Shown here: one piece after another, positions 22,901 through 33,701 of the stretch
How positions within the stretch are numbered: position 1 is the stretch's first letter
Layout of the letters: every line of letters begins with the position of its first letter
NCBI RefSeq assembly: GCF_002127325.2
Contig: NC_035435.2
Location: 14,812,002-14,876,001 of the forward strand
Direction: 5' to 3'
DNA from: Helianthus annuus
Lineage: Eukaryota > Streptophyta > Magnoliopsida > Asterales > Asteraceae
Length of the DNA stretch: 64,000 nt
The notes under the pieces: model-generated
Seen by the model: the letters and a program-made list of their open reading frames with translations, nothing else
Told to the model about the DNA's origin: nothing
Database searches by the model: none
Translations under genes and position numbers: made by a program

Positions 22901-23534
22901 AAGTTTGTGGCCTCCAAAGGTACTGATAAAGTGGAGACTTTTGAAAATAAATCAAATACCGATTTTGTACAAAAAGTCAACATTTTGAAACGTAATAGTG
23001 ATAACAATTACACCCAACACACAAACGACCTCTGGGTCTACAACTTCTATGTCAGGTCGTCGATCAGATTCTCCTAAGTTTGTTGAAAGGAGAACTTGTT
23101 TCAAATGTGGGAAATTTGGGCACATCATTAAAGACTGCACAAACTCGCCCAAACCAAATTTTGTTGAAAGAGCCCCACCTGAAAAGGTTCACCCACAACA
23201 TCGTCCTGTTTCACCAAAACATGATAAATGAACTGTTAAAGAAAAAGAAACAAAACAACGATGTCAAAACGTCAAAGCTGTTGAAAAGGCTTTAAAATCT
23301 GAAGCCAAAACGGTCAAAAAGGAACCAAGTTCTTCACAACCATTAAAACCAGAAGTTTCAAAATCTGTTTACAAAACTCAATCTGATAAACAAAAACAAA
23401 CTTGGAAACCTAAAATGGGTGAAAGTTCAGGGGGAGGTGCTATGTTTGAAAATCATCAGGAAATTGAAATTACATTTCTTGATTCTCAGGGGCAACCCAA
23501 GTCTATGAAGGCTTGGGTCCCCCTCTCCAACTAA
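19970..23534 (+). pseudogene. Copia gag pseudogene with two zinc knuckles
   Basis: The native start is probably 19970 (MSSTSPWDWSTDP), but a TGA follows after 13 codons; an in-frame ATG at 20033 opens the next stretch. The UBN2-type capsid region includes NDYPSWKGRFHTYI and ends at a stop at 20848. The gag then continues in other frames. CFNCDERGHFKREC (about 21340) is the first CCHC knuckle, followed by an acidic Ser/Asp-rich segment. CFKCGKFGHIIKDC (about 23098) is the second. The frame closes at AWVPLSN-stop (23534), a typical end for this gag type. At least four frame breaks make it non-functional. Confidence 0.85.
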
Positions 23535-23569
23535 TCTCTGAGTGAGTGTGTAGGAAGTTCCAGGAGGAA

Positions 23570-23990
23570 CTATCGATAGTCATAGGATTATTGATAGTGG
23601 AATGTCCTTGCACAAAATAGGCGACAGAAGAAATTGTTGCCTTTGATGGAGAGAAAAAGAAGACAAATTGTCTGTTGAAAGAAATTGATAGCTTCGACAA
23701 AATGCAAATCATTTCAAAGTGTGATTGTTAAAGGCCTTGATCGGGTCCCCCGGATAGATTCAAATCAAAATGTACGCACCTGCAGCACGTCTGAAGTTCA
23801 AAATCAACAAGATGAACGTGCAGTGTACATTTCTTCACGATGTGATTAAAGAAAATGTGTTTGTTGAACAAACCAACCAGGTGTGCGGATGCCTTGGCGT
23901 GGATTGAACAACCGCACACTACTTCTGAAGGAGAAAGACAAAGACCTTCGCTGGTGCAATTGGAAGACCAGCCGGACCTGGAGGTTTCTG
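23570..23990 (+). pseudogene. Remnants of Copia protease and reverse transcriptase
   Basis: Near 23600 the frame IIDSG resembles the aspartic protease active-site region (DSG) of Copia elements, but the following conserved Cys and His residues are changed. At about 23772-23880 the stretch NKMNVQCTFLHDVIKENVFV matches the start of the Copia reverse transcriptase palm (usually QMDVKTAFLHG...). Integrase is absent between the two, so a large internal deletion has fused distant parts of pol. Confidence 0.65.
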
Positions 23991-23999
23991 ATCTTGTTG

Positions 24000-26205
24000 C
24001 TGTGTAGAGCTATCTCGGATTAAGTGAAGTAGCTACAAAAATCGACCTTGAAATCCACACCGAGTGGATATCCAGTTGGGAGAGCGCTCAGATTCCTGGC
24101 AATGCACGAAGCAGTTGTAGGATACAGTTTTAAATTTCTAATCTCTCCTATACTTGTCGATATTTAAGCTGCTTTATGAATTATTATCATCTCGTACAGC
24201 ACTCTTTGGCCTGACACGTTGATCTCGAATATCACCTCACACGTGATTGTTTCACTATGAAACTCGTCAATGTTGTCATGGTCCGCACCGCTTACCGACA
24301 TGCCAACTGATTTTTCCAAAACTCGATAAAATCATTTCTGATTAAAATTAATTTTGGTAAACGGCATTGAGGTAAAACATGAGTTAATCTGACATCGGGA
24401 AATCGTTTTTGTAAATATTTTTGTGTCTTTTAAATTTACAATAGTTTGTTGATTTTAGGGGGAGTAAATCCAAAATTTGAAAAATCCAAAATCTGAAAAA
24501 TCCAAAATTTGAAAAATCCAAAAACATCGAAAAATTTAAAAACACAAAAACAATAGAAAATAAAAAATGAGTTTCCTGGCGAGCAAAAGAGAAAATGATA
24601 GTACATCAGTGGTCTGTCGAAACCTCTTCAAACTGAACTTAAAATGAAAAACGATAAGCAGCTCTATATAAGATGTATCGGTAGGCTCACAATCATTTTA
24701 AAGTGTGCAGGGTGATATAAACTTAAATCGACTGAAGACCAGGTGGGAACCGCTCATTGGCATATGGTCTTAGTACCGAAATTTCGTTTGAGAGATTGCC
24801 GAGGTTCTGAGATATTCGGTCTTTATGCTGCTTATCATCTGGGTATCATGGTTGTATCTTTTACCGAAAAATAACGGGGACGCAAGTCTAGATCTTCCAT
24901 GATACTATACATACGTGTACATATTGCATTCGACCTCAATAAGTGATCAACAATCACATGTCCAAACAAACAAGTGATAATATATCACATTTATCCGGGA
25001 GTTAAGTTCGTCTCTTTGCTGTACGAAAGTACTGACCTGTTCACGGACTTGCTCCTGTGCCCTTCATGCATATGAAAATCAAGTTCCTCATCAATAAGTG
25101 ATTCTATCACATAGGGCTTGTTTTCAAATCAAAATAAGTGAGAATCTCACATCATATACGGTCAAACAGATGATAATCGGTATACTCACCGGTAAGATGA
25201 ACCCTCGTGCATACCTTGATACGGGAATGTGTCGTGTGTGGATGAACACCGGTCGGTAAGTATAAATAATACCTTAATGTATCCCCTCTCCATGATTACA
25301 TTTAATAAGTTGAGCTTATGTGGACAACAATACCGATAATTGTTATAGGATGCTTATCTAAATGATAACTAATTGAACAACAAGAGCGTTTTAACATGAC
25401 CGTACACTGATATGATTCTCTTACCCTTGAAACTCGCAAAAAGAATGTCTGTAAATATTTATTTACTGCTTTTAGTTTCAGAATCTTTGTATATATTTAT
25501 TTATTGTTTTCCGTCTTTAAATTTGAAAAATGAAAAATTTCAAAAAGATTTTAGGTGTGTTTTAATATGAACTTTATAAAATCCAAAAAGATTTTGCTTC
25601 TAGTTTATTTTTTATTGATCGATGTTGGAACTCGAGTCTATCCTACCCAAAATCCTGATTGAAAGCCGGAAAACAATTGCACCTTCATAAATGGTCGAAG
25701 TTAACGAGTTTTGAAAGTTAAAGGATTAAGACTGAACATTTTCTAAACTTTCAAACTGTTGTCGTAGGTGTTTGATTGAGATTTGATCTCACATGTGTCG
25801 TTTGTTTATGGAAACTATATTCCAAGCAGTTGTTCTCATTATGCGTTTAGATTTCTTGCATGTGCAGATGCTAAAGGCGAGGAGAACATGTTCGATAACA
25901 AGCTTCGGAATGAAGACACGACGTGGAGGCACTCAAAGGATAAATATGATCGATTTGCCGCTGACCCTTCATCAACACCTCAAGGATCTAAAGAATTGAC
26001 GATCAAAAGTTTCACGAGCATGACTCAATGGAGAGTTCATTCTAAGGGGGAGTTTGTTAACACACTTCCTAATGAAAATGGGAGTTTGTTGATACACTTT
26101 CTTCTTACGACGCGTGAAGACTTTGAAGATCCTCTCACATGAAAGACACAGAAGACGAACCAACACAGAAGACGAACCATCACGAGTAGCGTCCAAGGGG
26201 GAGTT
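24000..26205 (+). other. Long 3' non-coding region of Copia element 2
   Basis: No convincing gene is seen. It contains purine-rich GGGGGAGTA (about 24460), an AAATCCAAAA repeat cluster (24470-24530), and the block AATGATAGTACATCAGTGG (24594-24612) shared with Copia element 1. Four small hairpins of the form AAGTGAT-loop-ATCAC lie between 24941 and 25153. A frame at 25783-26142 exists but shows no recognisable domain. The 3' end carries the purine tract AAGGGGGAGTT before the LTR. Confidence 0.65.
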
Positions 26206-26854
26206 TGTTAGTACACTTCATGTGGACGCGACTCGACTCGGTTCGACTCGGTTTGGTTCGACACGGTTAGGTTCTGCTCAAGCCCGACGTCGCGACATTC
26301 CTCCGTCGTGCGCCCAGAGTTCGACACGCGAAGCACGGAGAGCCGCGAACCGTTCCCGCCGACACATCATCATGACATCACCATGATGATGTTATGATGA
26401 CATCATGATGATGTCATGTGTGTAGATAACATTTACATGAAATATATGTGACGAAGGTTGTGAAATCAATGTAAGGAAGGTTAACCTTCCTCATGAACAT
26501 ACATGGGGAACCTTTCAAGGTTCGTCAAGATAATGTGTGGGGAACTTTAACCTTCCCCACTCATTCCTTCATCACATGAAGGTTCATCTAAGAGGGCAGT
26601 ATATATAACAAAGTTGTTTATCAGTTTAGTTTATGAGAGCATAGTGAAACTAGAGAGTTTATCGTCAAACATTGTGTGTAGATGTTTGATATTGTTCTCG
26701 TCCTTTTAATCCAAGTGAATCTTTGATTATATGTTGTGTTACTCGTGTTACATTGTTTGGTTTGCACCGTCTCGGGGATTCCGTACCCGCGATTGTGTTT
26801 GTGATAAACAAGGATAGGTTACGTATCGGATCCTCCGAAAAAAACGGACCTATA
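26206..26854 (+). repeat. 3' LTR of Copia element 2
   Basis: It starts TGTTAGTAC and ends ACCTATA (terminal CA changed to TA). A TATA box, GTATATATAAC, lies near 26606. It carries the full-length R-U5 part that the 5' LTR has lost. Confidence 0.88.
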
Positions 26855-27087
26855 GCAACAAACGGTTATGCGCAGGTCATGGGTGATAAATGATGCTAGC
26901 ATTCAAAGAGGGTAAACAAGTCAAAAATGAAAAAGTCAATGCAAGTCAAAGTAAACATTTTCAAAGTCAAAGTTGGTCAATTGCCAACTTTGTGTACCGA
27001 TCAATGTTGTTAAAGAATCAACAACAATCGAAAGTACTTTTATTTTATAAACTACTACATTTTACATGCTGCATTTTATGATCTGAA

Positions 27088-27735
27088 TTAGCTAAGTAAC
27101 GAGCATGGCAAGTATAATTTACGCCTATATATGTAGAAGGAATTTTTAGAAATCCCGCAAGCTTGAGGCGTCACTCGAAATCCGCCATTATTTCCACCAC
27201 ACATGCCTTCATAAAGCATTTTCTGATAATCCTTTAGTTGTGCTTCTTGTAAGCGAGTTTGTTTGGTCTCAAACTTCACTAAAAGTGGGTCCTCTAAGTT
27301 AGAGTTCGAATGAGTAGGGGTGGTGGTTGAAATGACCCTCACGGGGGATACCCACGAGAAGTTAGGATCATGTTGTATGTTGCCGAGTCTAGGGACGCTG
27401 TCAATTGTTTGTGTGTGTATTTGACTGTAGCATAAAATAAATTGTCCTAAAACTAGGTATAGATAAAAGAAAAATGCACTGGTGTAAACTATAAACTTGA
27501 TTCCGCACCGTGTTATGTTGGGCTCGCTGTATCTTGGGTAATCTCCTATCTGTATCAAAAAAAATATGATTAGATTTAACCATGCTATTAGGAAACATAT
27601 AATAAGGCTCTATAGGTAATTATATCCGAAAGCCTTAGTGTAATTAGCTCAATAGGTATAACTTACACGGTGGTTTGCGAAAGCTCGTACCATCTCCACA
27701 AAATCGTAAACGCCTTCTACAACGACCTCAGCCAT
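27088..27735 (-). pseudogene. Array gene copy 1, frame-broken
   Basis: Exon 1 is 27667-27735 (starts MAEVVVEGVYDFVEMVRAFA), with donor GTAAGT. Exon 2 starts at 27549 after GATACAG. Compared with copy 3, exon 2 has lost roughly 100 bp in the middle (the segment after IHTQTID) and has a one-base change of frame after KMLYEG, so the C-terminus reads out of frame. The hydrophobic segment IKFIVYTSAFFFYLYLVLGQ is retained. A hAT MITE lies 41 bp upstream of the ATG. Confidence 0.7.
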
Positions 27736-27775
27736 CGTCTTCAATATATATGTTTATTTAGTGAAATGTACCAGC

Positions 27776-28301
27776 TAGGGGTGTTCAAGATCGGATTATC
27801 AGGTTTTCGGATATCTGAACACCGGATATCCGAAAATTTCGGATAGGTATATCCGAAATTTCGGATATGGATTCGGAATATCCGAAATTTCGGATACGGA
27901 TTCGGATATCCAAACGGATATCCGAATTAAAAAAAATCAAAAAATCCGTTTCGTGTATAGATTAAAACTAAACTTATTTCGATTTTATAAATTTCCAACA
28001 TTTAAAACTAAAAACAATCATAAATTCACACGAATACAATTAGTTACTACTTTTTTACTAACTTTTACAATACTTCAAACAAAATATAATGCTCATATAC
28101 TATATATATTTATAAAAAAATAATTAGTTTTCGGATATCGGATAATCAGATTATCCGAAATTTTTGAAATTCATATCCAAATCCGAATCCGAAAATTCGC
28201 ATTATCCGATTTTCGGATATCCGAAATTTCGGTTATTTCGGATACGGATTTTCGTTTATTTCGGGTTCGGTTTCGGATCCGGATTTTTTTGAACACCCCT
28301 A
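27776..28301. mobile_element. hAT MITE, array copy B
   Basis: It has the same TAGGGGTGTTC ends and GTACCAGC duplications (27768-27775, 28302-28309) as copy A. It sits in the 5' leader of array gene copy 1. Confidence 0.93.
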
Positions 28302-28930
28302 GTACCAGCAATGAAAATGAAGAACTCAAGCCCACATATGGTGTCTTGAAAGGAACGAGATCGCTCATATGTGAGCATTAGGGTTTATTGGTTTATATAG
28401 CTGGAGATGGAGACTTTTGCAAATTTTCATTTCCGTCCTCACATAGATACGTAAACAATTATGCTTATGTAAGTAGGGAATATTTAATGCTAATTACTTC
28501 ATTATGTTGCTATTGATATTGATAAAGTGATAAATGAGTCATTATACCCAAAAGAATCATAATGTATTTTTAATGCTAACTACTTTGTTGCCAGTGTGGT
28601 ATTGAGTCGTTGTATGACACGTCAAAAATATGTATTTGCCATGTTTGGATAAAATGGAAGTGGGTGTCATTGTTGCATATACTAATAGAATTGGCATATG
28701 TTAAAAAACGATGGATGTTTATAAAATGTGGTTTGATCCTTGACCCTTTAGTATTTATGTTATTGATGTGAGTATAGTACGTCGTTGCATGAGGCCTTAA
28801 GGAAACAAGACTCTGTTGAGATAAAGTTGAAACACTAAATATAAAATTAAAGAGAAAAATATGTACATTATTGTATTTCGCCGGTGATGAGTTGTTAAAG
28901 ATCATTAGGTTTTTAAAAAAAAAGGGGTAA
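28302..28930 (-). promoter_or_regulatory. Promoter region of array gene copy 1
   Basis: A minus-strand TATA box, CTATATAAACC, lies at about 28396-28406. Without the MITE the distance from TATA to ATG would be roughly 125-135 bp, a normal plant leader length. With it, the transcript leader is about 0.5 kb longer. The same layout occurs in units 2 and 3. Confidence 0.55.
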
Positions 28931-29198
28931 CAGACGGTTATGCGCAGGTCATGGGTGATAAATGATGCTAGCATTCAAAGATGGTAAACAAGTCAAAAAT
29001 GAAAACGTCAATGCAAGTCAAAGTAAACATTTTCAAAGTCAAAGTTGGTCAATCGCCAACTTTGTGTACCGATCAATGTTATTAAAGAAGCAACAACAAT
29101 CGAAAGTACTTTTATTTTATAAACTACTACATTTTACATGTTGCGTTTTATGATCTGAATTAGCTAAGTAACGAGCATGGCAAGTATAATTTACGCCT

Positions 29199-29901
29199 TT
29201 ATATGTAGAAGGAATTTTTAGAAATCCCGCAAGCTTGAGGCGTCACTCGAAATCCGCCGTTATTTCCACCCACATAAAGCATTTTCTGATAATCCTTTAG
29301 TTGTGCTTCTTGTAAGCGAGTTTGTTTGGTATCGAACTTCACTAAAAGTGGGTCCTCTAAGTTAGAGTTCGAATGAGTAGAGGTGGTGGTTAAAATGACC
29401 CTCACGGGGGGATACACACGAGCAGTTAGGATCATGTTGTAGGTTGCCGAGTCTAGGGACGCTGCATCCATACCAGTGTGCCTAAATCTAGTTTTGTCAC
29501 TAAAGTTTCCTAGCAGTGTTACTATGTTGTCTGTTGTACTTAGTTTGACATACATATTTTGTATGTCAATTGTTTGTGTGTGTATTTGACTGTAGCTTAA
29601 AATAAATTGTCCTAAAACTAGGTATAGATAAAAGAAAAATGCACTCGTGTAAACTATAAACTTGATTCTGCGCCGTGTGATGTTGGGCTCGCTGTATCTT
29701 GGGTAATCTCCTCCCTGAATCAAATAAAAAAATGATTAGATTTAACCATGCTATTAGGAAACATATAATAAGGCTCCATAGGTAATTATATCCGGAAGCC
29801 TTAGTGTAATTAGCTTAATAGGTATAACTTACACGGTTGTTTGCGAACGCTCGTACCATCTCCACAAAATCGTAAACGCCTTCTACAACGACCTCAACCA
29901 T
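29199..29901 (-). pseudogene. Array gene copy 2, C-terminus frameshifted
   Basis: Exon 1 is 29833-29901 (MVEVVVEGVYDF...), donor GTAAGT. Exon 2 is 29199-29714 after a GATTCAG acceptor. The middle part lost in copy 1 is present here (IQNMYVKLSTTDNIVTLLG). After KMLY a small deletion (ACATGCCCTTC-type bases lost) shifts the frame, and the protein ends early compared with copy 3. It might still be transcribed, because the splice sites and TATA box are intact. Confidence 0.7.
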
Positions 29902-29940
29902 CGTCTTCAATATATATGTTTATTTAGTGAATGTACCGGC

Positions 29941-30470
29941 TAGGGGTGTTCAAGATCGGATTATCCGGTTTTCGGATATCCGATAACCGGATATTCGAAA
30001 AATTCGGATATTGAATATTGATATCCGAATCCGTATCCGTAATTTCGGATATCCAAAATTTCGGATACGGATTCGGATAACCAAACGGATATCCGAATTT
30101 ATAAAAAAAATCAAAAAATCCGTTTGGTGTATAGATTAAAACTAAACTTATATTCGATTTTATAAATTTCCAACATTTAAAACTAAAAACACTCATAAAT
30201 TCACAAAAAAAAATACAATTATTTACTACTTTTTTACTTTTACAATACTTCAAACAAAATATAATGCTCTTATACTATATATATATTTATAAAAAATTAT
30301 TAGTTTTCGGATATCGGATAATCGTATTATCCGAAATTTTTGAAATTCATATCCGAATCCGAATACGAAAATTCGGATTATGGGATATCCGAAATTTCAA
30401 ATATTTCGGATACGGATTTTTCGTATATTTCGGATTCGGTTTCGGATCCGGATTTTTTTGAACACCCCTA
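29941..30470. mobile_element. hAT MITE, array copy C
   Basis: Same ends as the other array copies. The left duplication has changed to GTACCGGC; the right (30471-30478) is GTACCAGC. It lies in the leader of gene copy 2. Confidence 0.93.
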
Positions 30471-31284
30471 GTACCAGCAATGAAAATGAAGAACTCAAGC
30501 CAATATACGGTGTCTTGAAAGGAACGAGATCGCTCATATGTGAGCATTAGGGTTTAATTGGTTTATATAGCTGGAGATGGAGAGTTTTGCAAATTTTAAT
30601 TTCCGTCCTCACATAGATACGTAAACAATTATGTTTATGTAAGTAGGGAATATTTAATGCTAATTACTTCATTATGTTGCTATTGATATTGATAAAGTGA
30701 TAAATGAGTCACTATACCCAAAAGAATCATAATGTATTTTTATTGCTAACTACTTTGTTGCCGATGTGGTATTGAGTCGTTGTATGACACGTCAAAAATA
30801 TGTATTTGCCATGTTTGGATAAAATGGAAGTGGGTGTCATTGTTGCATATACTAATAGAATTGGCATATGTTAAAAAACGACGGATGTTTATAAAATGTG
30901 GTTTGATCCTTGACCCTTTAGTATTTATCTTATTGATGTGAGTATAGTACGTCGTCGCATGAGGCCTTAAGGAAACAAGACTCTGTTGAGATAAAGTTGA
31001 AACACTAATTATAAAATTAAAGAGAAAAATATGTACATTGTGGTATTTCACAGGTGATGAGTTGTTAAAGATCATTAGGTTTTTTAAAAAAAAGGGCAAC
31101 AGACGGTTATGCGCAGGTCATGGGTGATAAATGATGCTAGCATTCAAAGATGGTAAACAAGTCAAAAATGAAAATTCAATGCAAGTCAAAGTAAACATTT
31201 TCAAAGTCAAAGTTGGTCAATTGCTAACTTTGTGTACCGATCAATGTTATTAAAGAATCAACAACAATCGAAAGTACTTTTATT

Positions 31285-32080
31285 TTATAAACTACTGCAT
31301 TTTACATGCTGCATTTTATGATCTGAATTAGCTAAGTAACGAGTATGGCAAGTATAATTGACGCCTTTATAGGTAGAAGGAATTTTTAGAAATCCCGCAA
31401 GCTTGAGGCGTGACTCGAAATCCGCCGTTATTTCCACCCACACATGCCCTTCATCAAGCATTTTCTGATAATCCTTTAGTTGTGCTTCTTGTAAGCTAGT
31501 TTGTTTGGTCTCAAACTTCACTAAGAGTGGGTCCTCTAAGTTAGAGTTCGAATGAGTAGGGGTGGTGGTTAAAATGACCCTCACATGGGGATACCCACGA
31601 GCAGTTAGGATCATGTTGTACGTTGCCGAGTCTAGGGACACTGCATGCATACCAGTGTGCCTAAAGCTAGTTTTGTCGCTAAAGTTTCCTAGCAGTGTTA
31701 CTATGTTGTCTGTTGTACTTAGTTTGACATACATATTTTGTATGTCAATTGTTTGTGTGTGTATTTGACTGTATCTTAAAATAAATTGTCCTAAAACTAG
31801 GTATAGATAAAACAAAAATGCACTGGTGTAAACTATAAACTTGATTCCGCGCCGTGTTATGTTGGGCTCGCTATATCTTGGGTAATCTCCTCTCTGTATC
31901 AAATAAAAAAGTGATTAGATTTAACCATGCTATTAGGAAACATATAATAAGGCTCAAGAGGTAATTATATCCGGAAGCCTTAGTGTAATAAGCAAAATAG
32001 GTATAACTTACACGGTGGTTTGCGAACGCTCATACCATCTCCACAAAATCGTAAACTCCTTCTACAACGACCCCTGCCAT
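31285..32080 (-). CDS. Array gene copy 3: intact two-exon predicted membrane protein
   Basis: The join of 32012-32080 (23 codons, starts MAGVVVEGVYDF) and 31285-31893 gives a 225-residue protein. The donor GTAAGT and acceptor GATACAG are good, and the intron is 118 bp in phase 0. A single hydrophobic segment (IKFIVYTSAFLFYLYLVLGQ, about residues 38-60) follows a short N-terminus, and the rest is hydrophilic. A single-pass membrane anchor is inferred. The C-terminal part has KLAGFLKIPSTYKGVNYTC and ends VKCSSL. The layout loosely recalls small NHL/LEA-2-type plant membrane proteins, but I do not recognise a family motif and give no function. It is the only array copy without a frame break. The start is fixed by conservation of exon 1 across copies. 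Confidence 0.65.
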
Positions 32081-32120
32081 CGTCTTCAATATATATGTTT
32101 ATTTAGTGAAATGTACCGGC

Positions 32121-32660
32121 TAGGGGTGTTCAAGATCGAATTATCCGGTTTTCGGGGATATCTGAACACCGGATATCCGAAAATTTCGGATAGTGAATAT
32201 TGATATCCAAATCCGTATCCGAAATTTCGCATATCCGATTTTCGGATATCTGAAATTTCGGATACGGCTTCGGAATATCCGAAATTTCGGATACGGATTC
32301 GGATATCCAAACGGATATCCAAATTTATAAAAAAAAATTAAAAAATCCGTTTCGTGTATAGATTAAAACTAAACTTAAATTCGATTTTATAAATTTCCAA
32401 CATTTAAAACTAAAAACAATCATAAATTCACACGAATACAATTATTTACTACTTTTTTACTAACTTTTACAATACTTCAAACAGAATATAATGCTCATAT
32501 ACTATATATATTAATAAAAAAATTAATTAGTTTTCGGACATCGATAATCGGATTATCCGAAATTTTCGGATATCCGAAATTACATTACGGATATTTTGGA
32601 TACGGATTTTTCATATATTTCGGATTCGGTTTCGGATCCGGATTTTTTTAAACACCCCTA
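32121..32660. mobile_element. hAT MITE, array copy D
   Basis: It lies in the leader of gene copy 3, 40 bp upstream of its ATG. Flanks are GTACCGGC and GTACCAAC, decayed forms of the shared duplication. Confidence 0.93.
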
Positions 32661-33287
32661 GTACCAACAATTAAAATGAAGAACTCAAGCCCAAATATGG
32701 TGTCTTGAAAGGAACGAGATCGCTCATATGTGAGCATTAGGGTTTATTTGGTTTATATAGCTGGAGACGAAGAGTTTTGCAAATTTTAATTTCCGTCCTC
32801 ACATAGATATGTAAAAGATTATGTTTATGAAAGTAGGGAATATTTAAGGCTAATTACTTCATTATGTTGCTATTGATATTGATAAAGTGATAAATGAGTC
32901 ATTATACCCAAAAGAGTCATAATGTATTTTTATTGCTAACTACTTTGTTGCCGATGTGGTATTGAGTCGTTGTATGACACGTCAAAAATATGTATTTGCC
33001 ATGTTTGGATAAAATGGAAGTGGGTGTCATTGTTGCATATACTAATAGAATTGGCATATGTTAAAAAACGATGGATGTTTATAAAATGTGGTTTGATCCT
33101 TGACCCTTTAGTATTGATGTTAATGATTTGAGTTTAATACGTCGTTGCCTGAGGCCTTAAGGACACAAGACTCTGTTGAGATAAAGTTGAAACACTAATT
33201 ATAAAATTAAAGAGAAAAATATGTACATTGTTATATTTCACCGGTGATGAGTTGTTAAAGATCATTAGGTTTTTAAAAAAAGGGGCA
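32661..33287 (-). promoter_or_regulatory. Promoter region of array gene copy 3
   Basis: A minus-strand TATA box (CTATATAAAC) lies at about 32752-32761, then AT-rich sequence shared with the other units. This promoter serves the one intact copy, so any expression of the family could be tested here. Confidence 0.5.
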
Positions 33288-33701
33288 ACAGACGGTTATG
33301 CGCAGGTCATGGGTGATAAATGATGCTAGCATTCAAAGATGGTAAACAACTCAAAAATGAAAAGTCAATGCAAGTCAAAGTAAACATTTTCAAAGTCAAA
33401 GTTGGTCAATTGCCAACTTTGTGTACTGATCAATGTTATTAAAGAATCAACAACAATCGAAAGTACTTTTATTTTATAAACTTATACATTTTACATGCTG
33501 CATTTTATGATCTGAATTAGCTAAGTAACGAGCATGGCAAGTGTAATTTACGCCTTTATATGTAGAAGGAATTTTTAGAAATCCCGCAAGCTTGAGGCGT
33601 CACTCGAAATCCGCCGTTATTTCCACCCACACATGCCCTTCATCAAGCGTTTTCTGATAATCCTTTAGTTGTGCTTCTTGTAAGCGAGTTTGTTTGGTCT
33701 C
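33288..33701 (-). pseudogene. Array gene copy 4, 3' part only
   Basis: Sequence homologous to the downstream half of exon 2 ends at GTTTGGTCTC, where the Athila LTR begins. The upstream half, MITE and promoter of this unit are missing. The last 150 bp next to the LTR are identical to 39816-39966, including the rare variant CATCAAGCGTTTT, although the two units differ at about ten positions further left. Confidence 0.7.

Larger units (their letters stand above)
19286..26854 (+). mobile_element. Copia LTR element 2, decayed
   Basis: It begins TGTTGGTAC at 19286 and ends ACCTATA at 26854, with the duplication GCAAC at 19281-19285 and 26855-26859. The flanks rejoin to the intact array sequence (GGGCAAC/AGACGG in other units). 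The 3' LTR is 649 bp (26206-26854), preceded by AAGGGGGAGTT. The 5' LTR keeps only about 330 bp before a minisatellite. Gag is frameshifted, and pol is reduced to traces of protease and reverse transcriptase. The element cannot move on its own. Confidence 0.88.

Noticed and set aside
25783..26142. 119-codon plus-strand frame as a host gene
   Set aside because: It lies between the pol remnant and 3' LTR of Copia element 2, has no recognisable domain, and ends shortly before the purine tract.
28576..28974. 132-codon minus-strand frame, with a relative at 30746-31099
   Set aside because: It lies in the promoter region of the array unit, is low in complexity, and is broken in the other units (18641-19280, 32661-33287).
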